From Rhizophagus sp. LPA8_4_AMF (taxonomy: Eukaryota; Glomeromycota; Glomeromycetes; Glomerales; Glomeraceae), in contig JADRCO010000235.1 in the NCBI GenBank assembly GCA_021464525.1, forward strand, positions 1 to 41,801: a DNA stretch of 41,801 nt, read 5' to 3'. Of this stretch, positions 11,106 to 22,234 are shown one piece after another. The notes under the pieces were generated by a model, which had not been told where the DNA came from, made no database searches, and saw only the letters and a program-made list of their open reading frames with translations. Both the position numbers and the translations under genes were made by a program. The first letter of the stretch is position 1. Each line of letters starts with the position of its first letter.

Positions 11106-12350
11106 TTTGAATTTTGAATTTCTTTTTCTAAAAAATTTGAGAATTTTTTTTTTTTTTTTTTTTTGTTCGCGGGAAGGTAGAGTATTTTATAATCAATGAA
11201 ATAAATAAACTAATCAAGATATAGTTTAAATCTTGGATAAAGCACCCGAGTTGTAAATGAGACGCGTTAGACCCTAAACAAGAGAAAATGTTTATAATTA
11301 CATCATAGATTAATAGATTAACATCTAGCATACAAATTTAAGTGGCTCAACGAAAAAAAAAAAAAATTCGCACGAATCAAAAAATTAAAATTTAAAACTC
11401 TGATTAAAATGATTTTAAACTTTAAATAGTTAATAAAAAAATATACTTCATAAGAATGGTTTTATGGAATACGGGAAAGCGTGTATTAACCCAAATTGCG
11501 TGAGTACCCTTGCAAAGTTACCCTCATCCCAAATAAAGTGATTTACAATAGCATTAAAAATAAGAACAATCTTTGTTCTAACCATAAATAATTAAACTAA
11601 AGAGTTTTGGAATTTTTTGAAACAACTATGATATCAATTATAAGTATCAACCCGAAAGCGGTTTGGTTTGTTAATAAGGTGCGATGATGCCAATAGAAAA
11701 GCTTGTTATTCGTTAAAGCAATGGGGTTTGATATTCACGTGACTGTTTAATCCCGACGAATCTTTTACTATTCTATTATCGTAATATTTTAGTATGGTAT
11801 AAAAAAGTCTTTTTTAATTTGTGGAGAAAACGGAGAAAGAAAAACTAAATATGAAGTTAATTTTTACATTTTTAGTATTTTTAAAGTTATCGTTAACCAA
11901 TATTTTTTTAAAAAAATAAGCTTTAAATTTAAGATGCCCGATCTTATTCAAAAATGTTGCCTTTTGCGATCGCTCATCATGGATTTACACTATAAAACAA
12001 GGTTGCAAATTTTTATAAAAGCATATAAGCATGTGTTCAATTGATGATCTATGCACAATTTTCTGGTATGATTGCACAAAAAAAAGAATAATAAATGAAC
12101 CCATATGCTATTTTCTCTTGAAAAAGATTTTCAATAATTTTGAGATTTACAGATTTTTTTTTAAACTCCTTATTTCGATCTGTGATCTTTACGGAGAAAT
12201 TATAATGATTATAATGGAACAGATAATATTTATAAATAAACTCAAATTCTTCCTTTATTTGAAATTATCTTTTTTTTCTCCTAAATATTTTTTATTAAAC
12301 ACCAAAAGAAAACACCTTCGTTTTTTTTTTTAAAATAATCAAAAGACAAA
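11106..12350. other. Intergenic region between the second ACBP and acetate-transporter-family genes
   Basis: This is the divergent intergenic space of a minus-strand ACBP and a plus-strand transporter. It contains a T run at about 11144-11164, an A run near 11354 and a TCACGTGA octamer at 11735-11742. An AT-rich open frame at 12031-12333 is biased to F/I/K/Y and ends next to the transporter start; I do not regard it as a gene. Confidence 0.5.
11735..11742. promoter_or_regulatory. TCACGTGA palindrome (bHLH-type site)
   Basis: An octamer with the CACGTG core, about 0.6 kb upstream of the acetate-transporter-family gene. It is one of five such octamers in the window. Confidence 0.35.
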
Positions 12351-13078
12351 ATGCCAGACACACAAATTTACATACAAGATTATATGAGGTCTGATAAATC
12401 TCGACCTCACTCTACGTCAACAAAAAGACATACACCAAAAATTGGAAATCCCACTCCTCTTGGTCTTTCAGCTTTCGCATTGTCTGTTATGATTTCAGCT
12501 CTCTATAATCTCGAACTGTTCGGTATTGTACAATCAAATGTTATGGTCGGTGTCTCCCTATTCACTGGTGGCGTCGTTCAAGTAAGCTAAAATTTCTTTA
12601 ATTGTCAATTGCACTCGAATACATTTATTTATTCAATGACTCGCCATAGTTCGCTTCTGGTATGTGGGAATTTAAAGTCGGAAACACTTTTGGTGGAACC
12701 GGGTTTTCTGCTTTCGGTGGTTTTTGGGCATCTTATGGTACTATCTTGCATGTTTTCGGTGATACCGTTAATACTGATCAATTTCACAATACAATGGGAG
12801 TTTTTTGCTCAGCATGGCTAGTCTTTACTTTTATCTTTACATTGGCTTGTATAAGAACAAACTTGGGAGTGTTATCAGCTTTCGTATTCTTGACTATAGC
12901 ATTTCTAGGTGAAGTAATCTTCCATTTTAGTAGAGCAGCTATATTCATAAAACTCGCTGGCGTTTTTGGTCTTTTGTGTAGTTCTACCGTATGGTACTGT
13001 TTAGGCGCCGTGCTCTTGACACCTGATTTGTCTCCAATCAGTTTACCTCTTTGGGATTTATCAGTAAAAGAGAATTAA
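12351..13078 (+). CDS. GPR1/FUN34/YaaH (ATO) family acetate transporter-like membrane protein
   Basis: Two exons (12351-12581, 12650-13078), joined in phase 0 by a 68-nt GT-AG intron, give 219 aa, normal for the family. The signature NPTPLGLSAFA follows a polar N-terminus of about 33 residues, and six hydrophobic segments follow. FASGMWEFKVGNTFGGTGFSAFGGFW in the second and third segments is characteristic. Members include yeast Ato proteins and Yarrowia Gpr1, which move or sense acetate (and possibly ammonia) at the plasma membrane. The substrate here is inferred from family only. The protein ends at a charged tail (DLSVKEN). Confidence 0.9.
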
Positions 13079-13700
13079 TTTATTAATAATGGACTTCAAA
13101 AAAAAAAAAATTCCTCCTAATTAATAGACAAATTCTTGGATTTTGGTGTTTATATTTAGGAGTAAATTACTTTTTATCCAATTTTTTTTTATTCTTTTAT
13201 TTTTATTATTTTAATATCTTTAGTTCATGTAATTAAATAATTTAATAATCAATTGTTCAATTGTAACATGCAATATTTACACGTTAATAGTAATATTTTG
13301 ACAACCCCCGTTCGCTAAAAAAAAATTTAAATTAAAATAAAGTAGATCTGAATAATTTAATAACTTTTTGACAATCACATAAGAAAATTTTTTGTTGTAT
13401 TACTTTAAGCACAGAAATTTTTTGTTGTATACTTTTATAATGTATAATACAATGATTAACAAATATTTAATATATTAAATATATTTGAGCTAAACGGTTA
13501 TAGTGGGTTATACTTGCTAGTTTATTAATGCATAAACTTTAATAAAGTTATATTAGTATATCAAACAAAAAAAAATCATCCTTGAAGAGATCAATCTGTG
13601 TTACCGGCTGTGATAATATATATACCCCACAACTGATTCACATTTGTGACACGATCTTTTATCTAAAGTTTTATGCACGATTTGAGAAGAAAATTTTTGA
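13079..13700. other. AT-rich 3' flank of the acetate-transporter-family gene
   Basis: No gene is seen. A 30-bp period duplication carrying TTTTTTGTTGTAT occurs at 13383-13430, and the rest is low-complexity AT sequence. Confidence 0.5.
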
Positions 13701-13812
13701 CGGAAGACGAGACCGGAAGTGTTCAAGAGAACGGAAGGAGAGTTTAAGAGACCGGAATGGTTCAAGAGATCAGAAGAACTCAAGAGATAGGAAGGAGAGT
13801 TCAGAAGACCGG
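13700..13812. repeat. Degenerate minisatellite, 18-21 bp units
   Basis: Five to six imperfect units of the type AGAGACCGGAATGGTTCA follow each other (compare AGAACGGAAGGAGAGTTTA, AGACCGGAATGGTTCA, AGATCAGAAGAACTCA, AGATAGGAAGGAGAGTTCA). Read in one frame they give an Arg/Asp/Ser-rich peptide, which is a by-product of the repeat and not evidence for a protein. It ends right beside a MITE. Confidence 0.7.
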
Positions 13813-13828
13813 CCATGGCTTACACTGA

Positions 13829-13971
13829 CAGTGATGTGCTCTTGGAAGATTGGAAGCACTATTGGAAGTACTTTTGGAAAGATTGGAAGCATAATTTTCT
13901 AATAAAACAATTTGGATTGGAAGTTTCCAGCTAAATTTTCATACAATTGGAAGCATAAATGCACATCACTG
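13829..13971. mobile_element. MITE, hAT-like (11-bp perfect TIRs)
   Basis: The element starts CAGTGATGTGC and ends GCACATCACTG, a perfect 11-bp terminal inverted repeat, and is 143 bp long. CTTACACT lies two bases before the left end and CTTACACA directly after the right end: an 8-bp target duplication with one mismatch, as expected for hAT transposons. The inside is repetitive (TTGGAAG, GATTGGAAGCA). It has no coding capacity, so it would be non-autonomous. The superfamily is inferred from the CAGTG start and the 8-bp duplication. Confidence 0.72.
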
Positions 13972-15180
13972 CTTACACATTAAACTACCTAGTTTTTGGA
14001 GATGATTCTTATGAAAATAATTTCTCTGTTAATATTAGAACTGATACGGAATTCCCTTGTATTAGTAATTCGAAAACCAGATTTTTAGCAATGCACAAAT
14101 AGGACAAGCAATATCATATGACGAAAAACTACTACAACTTCAGCCACGGCGAAGTTTTATGATCAATAAAGAGATCCCTACCCCTCTCTTTTCTCTTTTT
14201 TAAACACATAATTTCTGACCTTCTCTAAAGTTATATTTTAATATTAATATATTCCCTATAAAAAGTATTATCCGTAATTTCTGTAAAAACTCCGTGAAAA
14301 TGAGCCTTTCACAGATCCATTCACGAAAAATGAAAATAATTCGATAAATTCCGTGATATAAGGTTAATAATTCCGGAAATATGAGCCTTTTACGGAAAAA
14401 AGATGGAATATAAAAAACGGATCGAGGGATTATCTATATTATCAAATATCTTATAATAAAATAAATTTTTCTTTAAAAAAATGTCAATATATACCGTTTA
14501 TTGATTCTAAAAATGTTTCAGTATGATTTCCCGAATGCCATTTTCTCGAATATGTCATTTCCGACTGCCCATTTCCCGAACTGGTTCATTTCCCGAAACT
14601 CTAATTAATATCCTGACGATTTTAGTAAATTGATATAAAAATTTCTTTTTTTTAAAATAGGTTTTATTTATGTTTAATAAATCACAGTGAAAAAAAAATC
14701 AATTCCTTAACCATTTCCCATGATTTTAGACTAGAGCTCGAGTTAAATTTAATAAATTTCGATCGAGCGGCATAATTTTTTAAATTAAATCACATGTTTT
14801 AGATTAGATTATCTAATAAGATTACACATACAAAGATGGAAAAAGATCAAATGTTTATAATTTGAAACTAATTCAACGATTTTAAAAAATTAATCATGAA
14901 CGAAGTTCATATAATTTCTAATTATCACAAAAAGCTTGGAAAAATTATAAGTAAAATGATATTGTGGTTAAATTATAAAAGTTAATTCAAACGTATTGAA
15001 AAAGAAAATAAACAAAAATTATTTAAAGGTTATATTTTATTTATTAATCTTTTTAGTAATTTTATTGTTTAACGAATTATTAAATTATTAACAGTATTTC
15101 TGTATTATATCATAAAGGTTTATAATTTTCTTACAACTTTCTTCATTAAATCATATTACTTCTTTTATCTGTTATTTATC
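13972..15180. other. Repeat-rich intergenic DNA
   Basis: There is no gene. The segment 14270-14400 repeats words such as TCCGTGA and ATGAGCCTTT with CCGTAA/TTACGG in inverted orientation and may be a decayed transposon. A short minisatellite follows at 14527-14602. The rest is AT-rich. Confidence 0.5.
14527..14602. repeat. Minisatellite of CATTTCCCGAA units
   Basis: Five imperfect units of 14-17 bp, each beginning TTTCCCGAA or a one- or two-base variant (TTTTCTCGAA, TTTCCGACT), run head to tail. I see no promoter or coding meaning. Confidence 0.7.
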
Positions 15181-15184
15181 AGGT

Positions 15185-16200
15185 GATGGAAGATAAACCT
15201 TTAATAGAACAAGAAAAATTATATAAAATAATCGAAAAAGCTGCTAACGAAGTATTAAAAATTAAAAAGTTTTCAAGGTATGGAAGGCCAAGATAAAATA
15301 CATAGTATTTTTGCACAGGTATGTTGAAAAAATACATCATTAAAAATATATTTTATTATGTGATGATTGGCGCATTTTTGATAGATTTTTAGGCCTATGA
15401 ATATTTTAGTCAATTGGATAAACCAATTAAATATACTAGTGTTGAATTCAACTTCACACAATAAAGTATAATGGTGAATCTGGGTGCTTATGTAGCCCCG
15501 TTAGTATCAGCATTCAACTCTGAGGACCCGTGGGAAGTACTCTGGCTTTAATTTTATAAGTCTTAAAAATCTATATGTAAAAATCAGAGTTGTTTCACTA
15601 TGTGTAGGCCACGCAGAAATGGCGGCTTTGTTATAATATTCTGATAACATGAGCTCATGATATTAAAATTTTATAATATTTTACTTAAAACTAAAATATA
15701 ATATTTTTTTGCGCCAGTTTCAAATTGCTTTTGAAGGTATTTTCAATATACTTGATATAGAATTGGATAAGTCATGAGTCTCTTATTAGTAATGAAGAAA
15801 TTAAATCAAATATAAATGATTTATAAAAAGAAACTTCAGGTATTTTATTTAATATTATTTGATTTTTTTTAATATAAAATATAAATTTATTTATATATTT
15901 TTTTTTTAGAAAAATAATTCTTTATATGTTGCAGAAATATGACAAAATTTAGAAAATATAATAGTTAACAATTTAATATAAAAAGATCTACTTGCTAGTC
16001 AGATAATTAGTGATGATTCAAATATAATAAAAGGATTACAAAATAGTACACAATTGAAATTAGCAAAAGTGCAAACCATATGCAAGTGAATGATTTATCT
16101 TGAGAAAATTGTGATCAATTTGTAAGCAATTTTTAAAAGTGAAAATTTAAATGTTTCTTATAAAAAGCTTTTAAATATAATATTATTTGAAAAATAAAAC
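15185..16200 (+). pseudogene. Decayed multi-exon gene of unknown family
   Basis: Coding-like pieces appear in order on the plus strand, broken by stops and frameshifts. 15185-15290 reads MEDKPLIEQEKLYKIIEKAANEVLKIKKFSRYGRP in two overlapping stretches, then shifts frame to KIHSIFAQ before a possible GTATGT donor. 15400-15465 gives DKPIKYTSVEFNFTQ. 15720-15835 gives FQIAFEGIFNILDIELDKS and SLISNEEIKSNINDL around stops. 15945-16080 gives NLENIIVNNLI and LLASQIISDDSNIIKGLQNS. The charged, helical composition is unlike random AT-rich DNA. I do not recognise the family; a member of a lineage-expanded family that has decayed is the simplest reading. Confidence 0.4.
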
Positions 16201-16819
16201 AAATGAAAAATTAAATTGAAATTAAAAAGGAATTCTTAATATTTTATAAGTAATTTTATTGTAAGAATATTTATTCTAGAATTTGGATTTAAATTTACTA
16301 ATATGCAAAGTAAAAGAATATATATAACTGATATAATTGTTTTGCTTCTTCAAGTAATCTTGAAATTGGAAAATTTAAATTATTTAGTTATTTTAATTAA
16401 TATTAAATTACTATTAAATTTTTATTAAATTATTTTATTTAATGGTAAATGATATGCTAGAAATGTGATCTTATTATTATTGGATTCCTCTCATTGAGAT
16501 GAATCCAACAAGAATAAGATTGTAAAAGTCCAATCACTGGATAGCTTAACATTAAATGCAAGAGTATGTAGGATAAGAAATTTTGAAAACGCTCTGAAAT
16601 GTGAATTCAAAAATTTTTCACGTGTATTTGAAATGAGTCTTTTAACTAGACAACAAGTATTTCGCGATTACGTGATCGCAATTTGATTTATTTCCACGCG
16701 GTCAATTTTTTTATTTCGGAAGATCACGTGAAAATTTCTAAGTTCTAACTGTTAACAAATAATTTAACCAATTAACATTTGTTGAATTACTATATTAAGA
16801 ATAAAAATTTTTTTTATTT
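16201..16819. other. AT-rich intergenic DNA
   Basis: No gene is seen. The segment contains two CACGTG cores (16619 and 16725), the second within the octamer TCACGTGA at 16724-16731. Confidence 0.45.
16724..16731. promoter_or_regulatory. TCACGTGA palindrome (bHLH-type site)
   Basis: This octamer lies in gene-free DNA far from any intact gene, which argues that at least some copies of the motif are not promoter elements. Confidence 0.25.
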
Positions 16820-16999
16820 TTATATCGATGGCCGTTAAATAGAAGAAAAAATCATTTTTATAACGATGACTGGTTTACAACTAGAATTCGTTATATGTGA
16901 TATCACGGAATTTATAATAAAATCGTTATATAGTAATAAAGTTAATTATGACTTGAGAAAACGGTTTATCACGAATCGTTATATCAAGTTCTGACTGTA
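16820..16999 (-). mobile_element. Terminal remnant of a pogo/Tigger-like DNA transposon (candidate)
   Basis: Read from 16999 leftward the sequence begins TACAGTCAGAACTTGATATA and continues ACGATTCGTGAT, resembling the CAGT..GAAC..CGTTATA terminal repeats of pogo/Tigger-type elements. CGTTATAT recurs at about 16888, 16923 and 16976, as in the subterminal repeats of such elements. I found no matching opposite end, so it is a truncated or solo end. Confidence 0.4.
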
Positions 17000-18221
17000 T
17001 ATTTAAAATTGCTATCTTTAAATGACTGATTTATTTGTTTATCAAATTTCAATTGAAAATACTACACAATCCACACCATATGCTATGGATTGATTTATAG
17101 ATAAAAAAATATGGAATATTTCATCAAATTCAACATTAGGATTCATCATCAACCTCTTTATGAACAGGAGGTATTATAACAAAGGGAAGAACATAAAGTT
17201 GGATTATTAAGTATTCTAATTTCGGTTAATAATTGGATTATAAGTCCTGAATAAATACAGTAGTATTAAATTCAAATAGGTTAGATGGAATGGTATAATA
17301 GAGAATAATTCAAGAAATGTGTTCAAGGCCGGTTAAATCTGGTTCGGATTTAAATTGGTTTTTCCTTGTAAACTTAACCAACCGTAATGTTATTTCGCTA
17401 CACTCTTAGCATTCCATTATCATTCAATTACTCATTCTTCGTTCATACATTCCATTCATTCCGTTGTTCATTCCCACTCATTCCATCTTAGCTATTGTTC
17501 TACCTATTCGTATTCCAACTTTTCAAAGGAAAGAAATCCTGCAACATGTTCAAATCAATAATATATTGATCACAAATTATTAAGACGTTCATCTTCAAAA
17601 GATAATGTATGTTTATTAAGAACTTATAATTCTTCGTCGAGTTTACGAGACACTTTATATCATCATCTAATTAATTATTGTGATCAAATTCTTTTTCAAA
17701 TTTACGTGAGAATATCGGAAGTGCTGGAGCTAATGGAAGTAACAAATATAATTTTTTATCATCACTAGGAGAGTTAAAAGATCACTAATAACAAATTCGC
17801 ATTCGAATTTCAAGATTCTGTATTCGAATATTCACTTTATTTGTAAACGAATGTTCTCAATCAGAAGCTACAAATCTTAAGTAAACATCAGGAAAAGAAA
17901 TTCGAAGTATATTTTTTTTCATTATTATAGATAATTTATATTTGGCGTATTTATTGGTTAATTATCACGGGATGAAATCCATTATATTGTGTAAATTTTC
18001 TTATGGAGGAGTATGTAAGATCGTCATCATAATTGCCGTTATGTTATTATAATATGGAATCCTGTCTGCGAATGTGTATATATGTACTGTATATGGAGCC
18101 TACGAAAGTAAATACTACTTATAGAAAAAATTTGATAACTAAAACTAGAATATTTATTATCATAAATAATTTCAATTACATGAACCTAAATGAATATTAA
18201 ACATCTATGTAATTTTCTAAT
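17000..18221. other. Intergenic DNA with scattered coding-like fragments
   Basis: There is no intact gene. A plus-strand piece at about 17585-17700 reads RRSSSKDNVCLLRTYNSSSS followed by LRDTLYHHLINYCDQILF without stops, but both sides break at once. It may be a leftover of a protein-coding repeat. The last ~250 bp are the 3' flank of the minus-strand PBN1 gene. Confidence 0.35.
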
Positions 18222-20144
18222 TCAGTCAATTTTATCATTATCACCTTTATATCGCCATTGAGATACTTTCTTCAAAGTAATCCATATTACCCAAGCGCAA
18301 CTCGCTAATGCCACTATAATTGTCCACCATTCAACAAATTTTAAATGACTTAATTGACCTACAGGAACCTTAACTACTTCTCTTGGCCAAGAAGTACCAC
18401 GTAAGAATTCTTGTTTTGGAAGAAGGTACTTTATTTCTGTTGTTGATGGAAATAAGAGGGATAAGGGAAGAGGGGTAGATGCAAATAATGGTCCTGCTCA
18501 AAAAGAAAAAAAAATTCAACCCTTTTTCTTTAATAATGATAATAATAATAAAAAATAATACCTTGCGGTTCATTTTTTATACTTTCACAAACTCGTACGA
18601 CAAATGGCCATGGCGCTCTTGCAAATACATGACTTTGCGTATTTTCAGAAATGGCTGGTTGATATCTCATATGAAGTGGTAAACTAAATTCATACAAGTC
18701 CTCTGAACTTTGCCTTGCAATTAAAATCAGACTACCCCATTTTAATGACGCCACTCCAAAAGGAATTTCCAAATCTGTTTCTCCCCAAACCTTGATCTGT
18801 TCATCTGAGAATCTATCTCTAAGTTGGTATACGTCTACAAAAAAAGAATTAGGTAATATATAAAGAATATAGTCTTTGCACTTGTCTTCTATTACCGAAT
18901 ATTTAATTGATGTACTAAAATAAGGATGAAAACTTTGAGAGGGATATATGCTTGAATTAAAAAATGAATCTGAAGAAAGAGTTCTAGGATATTCAGTAAC
19001 CATTAATGGTTCTATCCGTTAATAGCGGTCAGAATCCGTAATATTAGTTAGATAAACAGTTATTGAAATAAACGAATGAATAAAAACAAATTCGCAATAC
19101 ACACTAGGTTGGTCATTTTCGCCAAATACAATTGTCACACCAATAAAGGACTCAGAGTCTAATTGCGGACCGAAAACTCCCAGTTCGACTTTATCATCCT
19201 GATTATCTTTATTAATTTCTATATTTTGATTTTGATACTTCCAAATCATTCTTAAATCTGCTTTAGTTTTGTTCGTCTTTTTATCAAAATTAAAATGAAG
19301 GTCTATAATAGCTGGACGACGATATTCTTTAGATGACCTTCTTCCCAATATTGATGACGAACTCGGTACATCATAAGATGAAATTGATGAATAATAATAG
19401 ATATTTCCATCAGGAAGGTAAATCGAATTCAAAAGATCTATATGATACTTTTAGATAGGATTATAATTTTTTTTCAATTCAACACGATCCTATTTTATTG
19501 AGATTTAATCTTTACGTCTAAACGTACCGTACGTTTCGATGATTTTTCCTTATCACACATTACTACACCAAGTAATGCATCAAGATATTTGCATATGGTC
19601 AAAAAATCCATATTCTTGTAGTCTAGTCTAAAAATATCGTGAGATTAGGGATTTGAAATAAATTATCTGATTATTCGTATTTATAAGTACCTTTCGCTAG
19701 ACGTTTGGTTACCTAAAGAGATACCAATATGGATTCCAGGTACAGGAACAATATTAAAAGGATGAAAGAGAGTTTGGGTTTCAGACGCTATTTGAACACG
19801 TAATGTCCAATTTTCACTCCAAGCGGTTGATTGTGTTACTGACTATTGAAAAGATAATATTCCAGTAACTGGCTATTCTGTCATTTGAACTTTAAAGCCA
19901 AACGAACAATAGCCTTTACTACCTTTATAATTTCTTCAGGTGTCGTTATGACCTTCCACTCCCGTATTCCAGTAAAATTATTAACTCTAGCAGCGTGTTT
20001 TCCGAGAATTTGTATCGTATCCTCCGTAAACGCGTCAAGAGCATCCTCTTCAAAAAATAATGCATGTCTATGTCTGGAAATCGAGTCTGCCTTATTCAAT
20101 AAGAATAATAATAAAACTAAAAGAAAAAACTGAAATGCGATCAT
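18222..20144 (-). CDS. PBN1: PBN1/PIG-X-like subunit of GPI mannosyltransferase I
   Basis: Six minus-strand exons (20144-19920, 19842-19691, 19627-19528, 19447-19105, 19011-18562, 18493-18222) give 513 aa. An N-terminal hydrophobic signal (MIAFQFFLLVLLLFLL) comes first. EDTIQILGKHAARVNN and PVPGIHI match the fungal PBN1 N-terminal region, ELGVF the middle, and GETDLEIPFGVASLKWGS plus LPLHMRYQPA the conserved PIG-X domain. One membrane helix (WWTIIVALASCAWVIW) near the C-terminus leaves a short cytosolic tail. PBN1/PIG-X is an ER membrane glycoprotein that stabilises GPI14/PIG-M, which adds the first mannose of the GPI anchor. The fourth intron (19012-19104, 93 nt) keeps the frame and contains a TAA, so retention would truncate the protein. 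The exon 1 donor (19919 or 19922) is uncertain. Confidence 0.83.
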
Positions 20145-20531
20145 TATTGAAAGAGTGAGGAAATTTTAGAGTTTTTTTGTACATTTTAATGTACGACATC
20201 GTGAATTAAGCATTGTCACGGGATTTTTCACCTTTTATAGTATGATAAAATTTGCCGGAACGGAACCATACTTGATATAAATTTCCGGGTCTCCTCGGCA
20301 TCTAAAATCCGTAAGAGTATCATCGCCTTCCATTTTAACGTTCTTCAAACATATTACGCTCGTTCGCTGTTGTCAAGCACAATTTCCCCGCGAAATACTT
20401 GGCGTCACGCTTAAGAACACGTTCAACAGCGTTCGAGCTTTTTTGATATTTTCAAGAATTCTCGAGGCTTTGTTCAAAAAGCCTCACTTCCCTTAGTTTA
20501 CTTCAACCATCTTTAATAAAGTGCTAATAAA
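20145..20531. promoter_or_regulatory. Shared divergent promoter region PBN1 / AMMECR1
   Basis: 387 bp separate the two start codons of the diverging PBN1 and AMMECR1 genes. The segment is richer in G and C than most intergenic DNA here. Inverted words such as GCTCGTTCGCTGTTGTCAAG and CAACAGCGTTCGAGC lie near 20356 and 20425. No specific factor site is claimed. Confidence 0.5.
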
Positions 20532-21613
<1,082 letters not shown>

Positions 21614-22234
21614 GAAAACGCGTTCAATGTTACGCTTTATTAACGTGATTAATAAAAGATATAGATTGATAATACAGGTAAATTATTGATTTATTATAAA
21701 TATTTCATTTCTATCTATTTAGACTAATGTATTTTAATTTCTCTTTATATTTAGCTATTCAGACTTTGAGTATTTATGCTAGCTGATATATTGTTCAAAC
21801 GGTTCTTTTATTATTATTATTATTATTGACTGGAATTTTTTTCGATTTTAGCAAATGCTGTACTTTCTAACTCGTAAATCATTCTATTGTCACCACTCTA
21901 TGGTATTCCTGTTTAGATTAATAATTATATAAATCAGTCTGCAATTTCTTTAGAAATAAACAAATCGTAAAAAAAAAGAATAGAAGTACTGGAAAATTCT
22001 TTAATTCATAATTCTTTATTTAAATATAGAAATGAATAACATGATCGGAAATTTCCTTTTAGTTTGTCAAATAATTATAATTGATATAATTTCGGTTCGA
22101 TTATTTTTCATTTATTCCGCTAATTATCTTTTTTCTCTCAAATTTTAAGAAATTATTATAATATTATTAATCTCTCAGTTCAAAATATCGAATACATTTA
22201 ACGAAGTTTAAAATATTAAGATAAAGTCAAAATA
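21614..22234. other. Convergent 3' intergenic region
   Basis: This lies between the 3' ends of the AMMECR1 gene (plus) and the TOM20/SET gene (minus). It is AT-rich with a TTATTATTATTATTATT run near 21810. No gene is seen. Confidence 0.5.

Noticed and set aside
12031..12333. 100-codon plus-strand open frame before the acetate-transporter-family gene
   Set aside because: F/I/K/Y-biased composition as expected from AT-rich DNA; it runs into the transporter's 5' UTR and has no recognisable motif.
13582..13902. Arg/Asp/Ser-repeat peptide
   Set aside because: It is created by a minisatellite and crosses into a MITE; unlikely to be a gene.
19019..19021. TAA stop as evidence that PBN1 is a pseudogene
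   Set aside because: A 93-nt GT-AG intron of correct phase removes it, and the joined protein matches the family on both sides.
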